Below are positions 59,450 to 64,000 of a stretch of DNA of 64,000 nucleotides, in pieces. The stretch comes from AP-15 sp963747735 (GTDB lineage Bacteria > Pseudomonadota > Alphaproteobacteria > ATCC43930 > CGMCC-115725): NCBI GenBank assembly GCA_963747735.1, contig CAVVGE010000006.1:62001-126000 (forward strand), given 5' to 3'. Within the stretch, counting starts at the first letter, position 1. The number at the start of each line of letters is the position of its first letter. The position numbers and the translations under genes were made by a program. Below the pieces are notes generated by a model. That model worked only from the letters and a program-made list of their open reading frames with translations, did not search any database and was not told the origin of the DNA.

Positions 59450-61321
59450 GTGGAACGCAGGCTTTCCGCAATTCTCGCCTCCGACGTCGTCGGCTACAGC
59501 CGGCTGATGGAACAAGACGAGGTCGGCACCTTCGAAAGCCTGCGCGCCTGCCGCGAGGAGCTGCTCGAACCGGAGATCGCCAGACATCGCGGCCGCGTCT
59601 TCAAGCTGATGGGCGACGGCCTCCTGGCCGAGTTCGGCAGCGTTGTCGATGCTGTGGAATGCGCGGTCGGCCTGCAACGCGGCATGGCCGAGCGGAGTGC
59701 GGGATCGCTCCCGGATCGGCGCATGGACTTGCGGATCGGCGTCAATCTCGGCGATGTGATCGTCGAAGGCGAGGATCGCCACGGCGACGGCGTCAATATT
59801 GCCGCGCGGCTCCAGCAGCTGGCCGAGCCGGGCGGCATCGCCGTGTCGCGGACCGTTGTCGACCACGTAAGAAACAAGCTCGCGCTGCATTTCGAATCGC
59901 TCGGCGAACAGCGGGTCAAGAACATCGCCCGGCCGGTCGAAGTTTTCCGTTGGGCGGCCGGCGAAGCCTCGGTCAGACCACGCTTGCGTCGATGGCTCGC
60001 GAGCCGCAGCCGTCGACGCATCCGGATGGCCGCCTTCGTCGCGGCCCTGCTTCTCCTCGCCGCCGGCGGCCTCGCCTCTTGGCAACTCGGTTTGTTGCGC
60101 GAACAGCAGCCGGCCCACCGATTGTCGATTGTCGTCCTGCCGTTCAAGAACCTGACCGGTGACCCCGAGCAGAAGTACTTCGCCGACGCCATCACCGACG
60201 AGCTGACGACCGACCTGTCGCGCATCCAGGACAGCTTTGTCATCGCCCCGCGCACCGCCGCCCGCTATGCCGGCAAAGATATCGCCGCCAAACAGCTCGG
60301 CCGCGAGCTGGGGGTCCGCTATGTCCTGGACGGGAGCCTGCGGCGGAGCGAAAACCGGGTCCGGGTCAACGCCCTCCTGATCGACGCCGCAACCGGGGCC
60401 ACCGCGTGGTCGGACCGCTTCGACGGCGATTGGACCAAGTCCATGCAATTGGAAGACGAAATAACCGGCAGGCTGGCGCGGAGCCTCGACCTCGAGCTCA
60501 CCAGCGAGGAAAATCGCCGCGCTCTGGCCGAACGCCCCAACAATCCCGATGCCGTCGATCTGGCGATGCGCGGCTGGTCGGTGCTCAATCAACCTTTCTC
60601 GCGAAAACAGCTGGCCCAATCGGTCGGTTTGTTCGAGAAAGCCCTGCGCATCGATCCCGGCTTCCCCAAGGCGCTGGTCGGCTTGGCATGGGCCTTGACT
60701 GTCGAGGTTCAATATCGATGGAGTATTGCACCGGCGGAGCAATTGGCGCGTGCCGACGATGCGGCAACACGCGTGTTGTCGGCATTCCCCAACGACGCGA
60801 TGGCGCATTTTGTCAAAGGCGAGATTGTAAGGGCGGGCGGCAAGGACTTCGAAACCGCAATCCAGCAATACCAGGCGGCGATCGCGATCAACCCCAGTCT
60901 GGTACCGGCCTATGCCGCGCTGGGCGTCGCGATGCTCCGCGCCGGGCGCTCGGAGGAAGCGTTTGCACCGCTCGAGACGGCGATCCACCTGAGCCCGCGC
61001 GATCCGCTGCTGAACATCTGGTATTTTTACATGGGCCACGCCTATTCGCATCTCGCCGAGGATGACAAGGCGATCGAGTGGTGCGGTCGTTCGGTTGCGG
61101 TCAGCCCTTTTTGGATCGCCTATGTGGATTTGGCCTCCGCTTACGCCTGGACCGGAAGAAACGCGCAAGCGCATTCCGCCGTGACCGAGCTTCTGAAGCT
61201 GATGCCGAACTACACAGTCGACCGCTGGGAACATGAGGGGTTCTCCAACAACCCCGTCTTTTTAACCCAGTACCGGCGGATCGCCGAAGGTTTGCGCAAA
61301 GCCGGCCTGCCGGAAAAATAA
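59450..61321 (+). CDS. Class III adenylate/guanylate cyclase with TPR domain
   Basis: Membrane-anchored nucleotide cyclase, 623 residues. The cyclase homology domain (about residues 1-165) has ASDVVGYSRLMEQDEVGTFE (metal Asp), FKLMGDGLLAEFGSVVDAVE and GVNLGDVIVEGEDRHGDGVNIAARL (cut to the pattern). One transmembrane segment is at about residues 187-208. Then LSIVVLPFKNLTGDPEQKYF, a conserved linker domain of rhizobial cyclases, and TPR-like repeats at about 380-610 (ALVGLAWALTVEVQ, VPAYAALGVAML). GTG start at 59450 with no ATG nearby in frame. It likely links an input sensed by the TPRs to cAMP; the signal is unknown. Confidence 0.9.
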   Translation: MERRLSAILASDVVGYSRLMEQDEVGTFESLRACREELLEPEIARHRGRVFKLMGDGLLAEFGSVVDAVECAVGLQRGMAERSAGSLPDRRMDLRIGVNLGDVIVEGEDRHGDGVNIAARLQQLAEPGGIAVSRTVVDHVRNKLALHFESLGEQRVKNIARPVEVFRWAAGEASVRPRLRRWLASRSRRRIRMAAFVAALLLLAAGGLASWQLGLLREQQPAHRLSIVVLPFKNLTGDPEQKYFADAITDELTTDLSRIQDSFVIAPRTAARYAGKDIAAKQLGRELGVRYVLDGSLRRSENRVRVNALLIDAATGATAWSDRFDGDWTKSMQLEDEITGRLARSLDLELTSEENRRALAERPNNPDAVDLAMRGWSVLNQPFSRKQLAQSVGLFEKALRIDPGFPKALVGLAWALTVEVQYRWSIAPAEQLARADDAATRVLSAFPNDAMAHFVKGEIVRAGGKDFETAIQQYQAAIAINPSLVPAYAALGVAMLRAGRSEEAFAPLETAIHLSPRDPLLNIWYFYMGHAYSHLAEDDKAIEWCGRSVAVSPFWIAYVDLASAYAWTGRNAQAHSAVTELLKLMPNYTVDRWEHEGFSNNPVFLTQYRRIAEGLRKAGLPEK

Positions 61322-61333
61322 CGGCGCCTCGGC

Positions 61334-62957
61334 TCAGGCGGCAAGGCGCACCCGGTGCCGCAGCATGTCGGCGGCGCGCTCGCCGATCATGATCGTCGCC
61401 GCGTTGGTGTTGCCGGAGACGACGGTCGGCATCACCGAAGCGTCGGCGACGCGCAACGCCGCGATCCCGTGCACCCGCAATTCGGGATCGACCACCGCCA
61501 TCGGATCGAGCCCCATTTTGCAGGTGCTGGTCGGGTGATAGACGGTGCCGCCGCGCCGCCGCGCGTAGTCCAACAGCTCGTCGTCGCTGTGCACCGCCGG
61601 CCCCGGCTGGAATTCGGCTTCGATAAAGGGCTGCAAGGCCGGGGCGGCGAGGATCCGGCGCAGCAGCTTCAAACCCTCGACAATCGTGCGCTGGTCGGTC
61701 TGCGTCGCCAGATAGTTCGGATGGACCGCAGGCGGGTCGCCCGGCTGCGCGCTCTTCAGCTCGATCCGGCCGCGGCTTTCCGGCCGCAGCTGATAGACGA
61801 TCATCGTAAAACCGGACCATGGATGGAGCCCGTCCTGCGGCCGGTCGGCGCTGAATGGCGAGCACGAGCATTTGATGTCGGGCGAGGCGAGCTCGGGCCG
61901 GGTGCGGGCAAAGAGCGCCGCGGGCGAGGTGCCCATCGCCAAAGGCCCCTGCTTGAACAGGTAGTATTGCAGACCCGCCTTCATCTTTTTCAGATTGCTC
62001 TGCATCACGTCGTTGACGGTGATCGGCAAGCGGCATCTGAGCTTGATCGGCGCCGAATAATGGTCTTGCAGGCTGTGTCCGACCCCCGGCAGGTCGTGCG
62101 CGACGCCGATGCCGAGCCCGGCGAGGTGCTGCCGCGGGCCGATGCCGGACAGCATCAAGAGCTGCGGCGAGTTGACGGCGCCGCCGCACAGGATCACCTC
62201 GCCCGCCGCCCGCGCGGTGCGCAGCCGGCCGTCCTGGCGAAACACGATCCCGGTGGCGCGGCGCTCGTCGAGGACGATCCGTTTCGGCGAACGCACCGGT
62301 GACCACTTGCAGATTGGCGCGAAGCATCGCCGGGCGCAGATAGCCGACCGCCGTCGAGCAGCGCTTGCCGTTGCGCGTCGTCGTCTGGTGATAGCCGACC
62401 CCTTCCTGTCCGGCGCCGTTGAAATCGTCGTTGCGCGGCAGGCCGAGCCCCAAGGCGCTTTCGATAAACGCCTCGCAGATCGGGTGCCGGTCGGGCACGT
62501 CGGAGACGCAAAGCGGGCCGCCGGTGCCATGCCAGGCGTCGGCGCCGCGGGTCTGGTGCTCGGAGCGCTTGAAATAAGGCAGCACGTCGTCGAACGACCA
62601 GCCGGTGTTGCCGAGCTGGCGCCAATGGTCGAAATCCTCGGCCTGGCCGCGGATATAGACCATGCCGTTGATCGAGCTGGAGCCACCCAGGACCTTGCCG
62701 CGCGGCCAGAAGACGCGACGGCCGGCGGCACCCGGATCGGGCTCGGTCTCGTAGCACCAGTTGACCGAGGGGTCGGCAAAGGTCTTGCCAAAGCCGAGCG
62801 GGATGTGGATCCAGCGGTTTTTGTCCTCGCCGCCGGCTTCGAGCAGCACGACCTTGGTCTGGGGGTCCTCGCTGAGCCGGGCGGCGATCGCGCATCCCGC
62901 CGAGCCGGCGCCGACGACGACAAAATCGGCTTCGATCACGTCCTCTCGCCCCGCCAT
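61334..62957 (-). pseudogene. GMC oxidoreductase (choline/alcohol dehydrogenase type), frameshifted
   Basis: FAD-dependent glucose-methanol-choline oxidoreductase. First frame: FVVVGAGSAGCAIAARLSED (dinucleotide fold), GRRVFWPRGKVLGGSSSINGM. Second frame: VILCGGAVNSPQLLMLSGIG (GMC signature 2), and the terminal STCKMGLDPMAVVDPELRVH and ASVMPTVVSGNTNAATIMIG (active-site His-Asn region). The frame breaks near 62285-62295 (GTTCGCCGAAAC on the minus strand). Dropping one C joins VVTGAFA to KRIVLDERRATG and gives 540 residues (1624 nt minus one is exactly 541 codons). ATG at 62957 with GGGAGGAATG upstream. The substrate may be an alcohol, choline or polyethylene glycol. Confidence 0.85.
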
Positions 62958-63023
62958 CGCATTCCTCCCACAGCTTGCCGCACCATCCTACCGACCACGC
63001 GCCAAGCGGTCACCCGGTGCCGG

Positions 63024-64000
63024 TCACCCGGCGCCGGCGGCCAAAGCCTGATAGGTCAGATAGCGCATCGCCCGGCGGTATGGGCTGCCGTTTCCGAGCG
63101 GCACCTGGATCATCATGATCCCGATCAACCGCTCCTTCGGATCGACCCAAAAGGTCGTGCCCCAGGCGCCGGTCCAATAATAGGTGCCGATATTGCCCGG
63201 CAGCGGGTTATGCCCGGCGGCGGTGCGCACCGCAAAGCCGAGCCCGAAGCCCTGGCCCTCGGCCGGGGTGGGGGCGATGTCCGCCGTCGTGGTCAGCGCG
63301 CGCTCCGAATAGCCGATACCCGGCGGCAGCGCGTCCGACGTCATCAAATCGACCGTGGCCGGCGCCAGGACGCGCGCTTCCTGCCATTCGCCACGGTGCA
63401 ACAGCATCTCGCAGAATTTCAGATAGTCGCCGGCGGTCGAGACGATGCCGCCGCCGCCCGAGAGCATGCGCGGCTTTTTGGTGACGTCGGGCAATACCGG
63501 GCGTTTGCCGGTAGCCGGGTCGGCCTGCGCCTGCGCCAGCCGCCCGAGATCGGCTTCGTGCACGTAAAAGCCGGTCGAGCTCATGCCGAGCGGCCGGGTC
63601 ACGCTGTTTTCGACATACCGGTCGAGAGTGGTCCCGGACACGACCTCGATCACGCGCCCGAGCACATCGAGGGCCCGGCTGTATTCCCAGACCTCGCCCG
63701 GCTGGTGCGCCAGCGGCAGCTTCGACAATTTCACGACCATCTCTGCCAGGGTCTCGTTGCGGTCGCCGACTTTGGCGGCGCGATAGGCGCGGTGCACGAG
63801 ACCGTCGCCAAACTGACCGTAGACGAGGCCGGCGGTGTGGCGCGGCAAATCCTGGACGATCATCGGCCGCGTTTGCGGCTCCAGGACGAGGCCGGTCGCG
63901 CCGGTCTTGGGATCGCGCCGTTCGACGCCGACCTGCAAATTCTTGAATTCGGGGAGGTATTGCGACACTGGTGCGGCGAGGTCGAGCTTGCCGTCCTCGA
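63024..64000 (-). CDS. Serine hydrolase, beta-lactamase family class C (runs off right edge)
   Basis: C-terminal ~325 residues of a class C beta-lactamase-like esterase or peptidase. The Tyr-x-Asn-equivalent YSRALDVLGRVIEVVSG, HEADLGRLAQAQADPATG, GGGGIVSTAGDYLKFCEML and a final WTGAWGTTFWVDPKERLIGI are visible. The SxxK nucleophile lies to the right of the window, so the start is not included. The typical Y-S-N position reads YSR. Function is probably esterase-like. It is transcribed toward the GMC gene, 66 bp away. Confidence 0.85.
   Translation of the reverse strand, partial: EDGKLDLAAPVSQYLPEFKNLQVGVERRDPKTGATGLVLEPQTRPMIVQDLPRHTAGLVYGQFGDGLVHRAYRAAKVGDRNETLAEMVVKLSKLPLAHQPGEVWEYSRALDVLGRVIEVVSGTTLDRYVENSVTRPLGMSSTGFYVHEADLGRLAQAQADPATGKRPVLPDVTKKPRMLSGGGGIVSTAGDYLKFCEMLLHRGEWQEARVLAPATVDLMTSDALPPGIGYSERALTTTADIAPTPAEGQGFGLGFAVRTAAGHNPLPGNIGTYYWTGAWGTTFWVDPKERLIGIMMIQVPLGNGSPYRRAMRYLTYQALAAGAG

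Overview
This is a GC-rich window (coding regions roughly 65% G+C by eye, strong G/C at third codon positions) from the chromosome of a free-living, metabolically versatile proteobacterium, most likely an alphaproteobacterium. The evidence is the gene content and order: an SUV3-type helicase, a rplU-rpmA-(repeat)-obgE-proB-proA-nadD-rsfS-rlmH-gpmI-ctpA block, and several intergenic palindromes of a type common in that class. I cannot name the genus.

Layout. 1-11 kb: partial SUV3-like helicase, htpG, a small lipoprotein, a DegP-type protease followed by a duplicated terminator, a proline/glutamine-rich HTH protein, an FAD-linked D-lactate-type dehydrogenase, Hsp70 and IS1595 debris, an exported protein and gap. 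11-24 kb: a tRNA with CAT anticodon, putA, small accessory genes, a sugar ABC permease cut short by a lower-GC insertion carrying an AAA-type ATPase, a KDG-kinase-like pseudogene with an SDR, a MNT/HEPN toxin-antitoxin pair split by an IS3 remnant, and catabolic enzymes. 24-37.5 kb: ribokinase, then the conserved ctpA-gpmI ... rplU block on the minus strand. It is interrupted by two acquisitions: an encapsulin/DyP-peroxidase nanocompartment operon between rlmH and gpmI, and a higBA module between proB and obgE. 37.6-47 kb: a secreted glycoside hydrolase, a PEP-CTERM-associated glycosyltransferase, pirin, a cobalt-type nitrile hydratase operon, an ECF sigma factor with an exported protein and a HiPIP, and an amidohydrolase. 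47-51.3 kb: one gene of visibly different composition encoding a 1450-residue SF1 helicase with a predicted C-terminal nuclease and zinc ribbon, the best candidate for an undescribed (defence-like) system. 51.4-64 kb: an adenylosuccinate-lyase-family enzyme, bfd-bfr iron storage, hydrolases, an amidohydrolase, a PEP-CTERM protein, a PEP-mutase/isocitrate-lyase-family enzyme, a class III cyclase with TPRs, a GMC oxidoreductase and a partial serine hydrolase.

How the parts relate. Housekeeping blocks (ribosomal proteins, ribosome assembly GTPase, proline synthesis, NAD synthesis, ribosome silencing and rRNA methylation) are collinear with other alphaproteobacteria. Between them are patches of decayed mobile and toxin-antitoxin DNA. 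The rest is a peripheral catabolic repertoire (nitriles, aromatic-type acids, alcohols, sugars, proline).

Reading frames. An unusual number of genes carry single-base shifts, often in short G or C runs (HTH protein, CMD protein, DyP tail, proA, one alpha/beta hydrolase, GMC oxidoreductase, kinase). In several cases restoring one base gives a full-length protein exactly. I cannot tell sequencing indels from true mutations without reads, so these loci are described as frameshifted.
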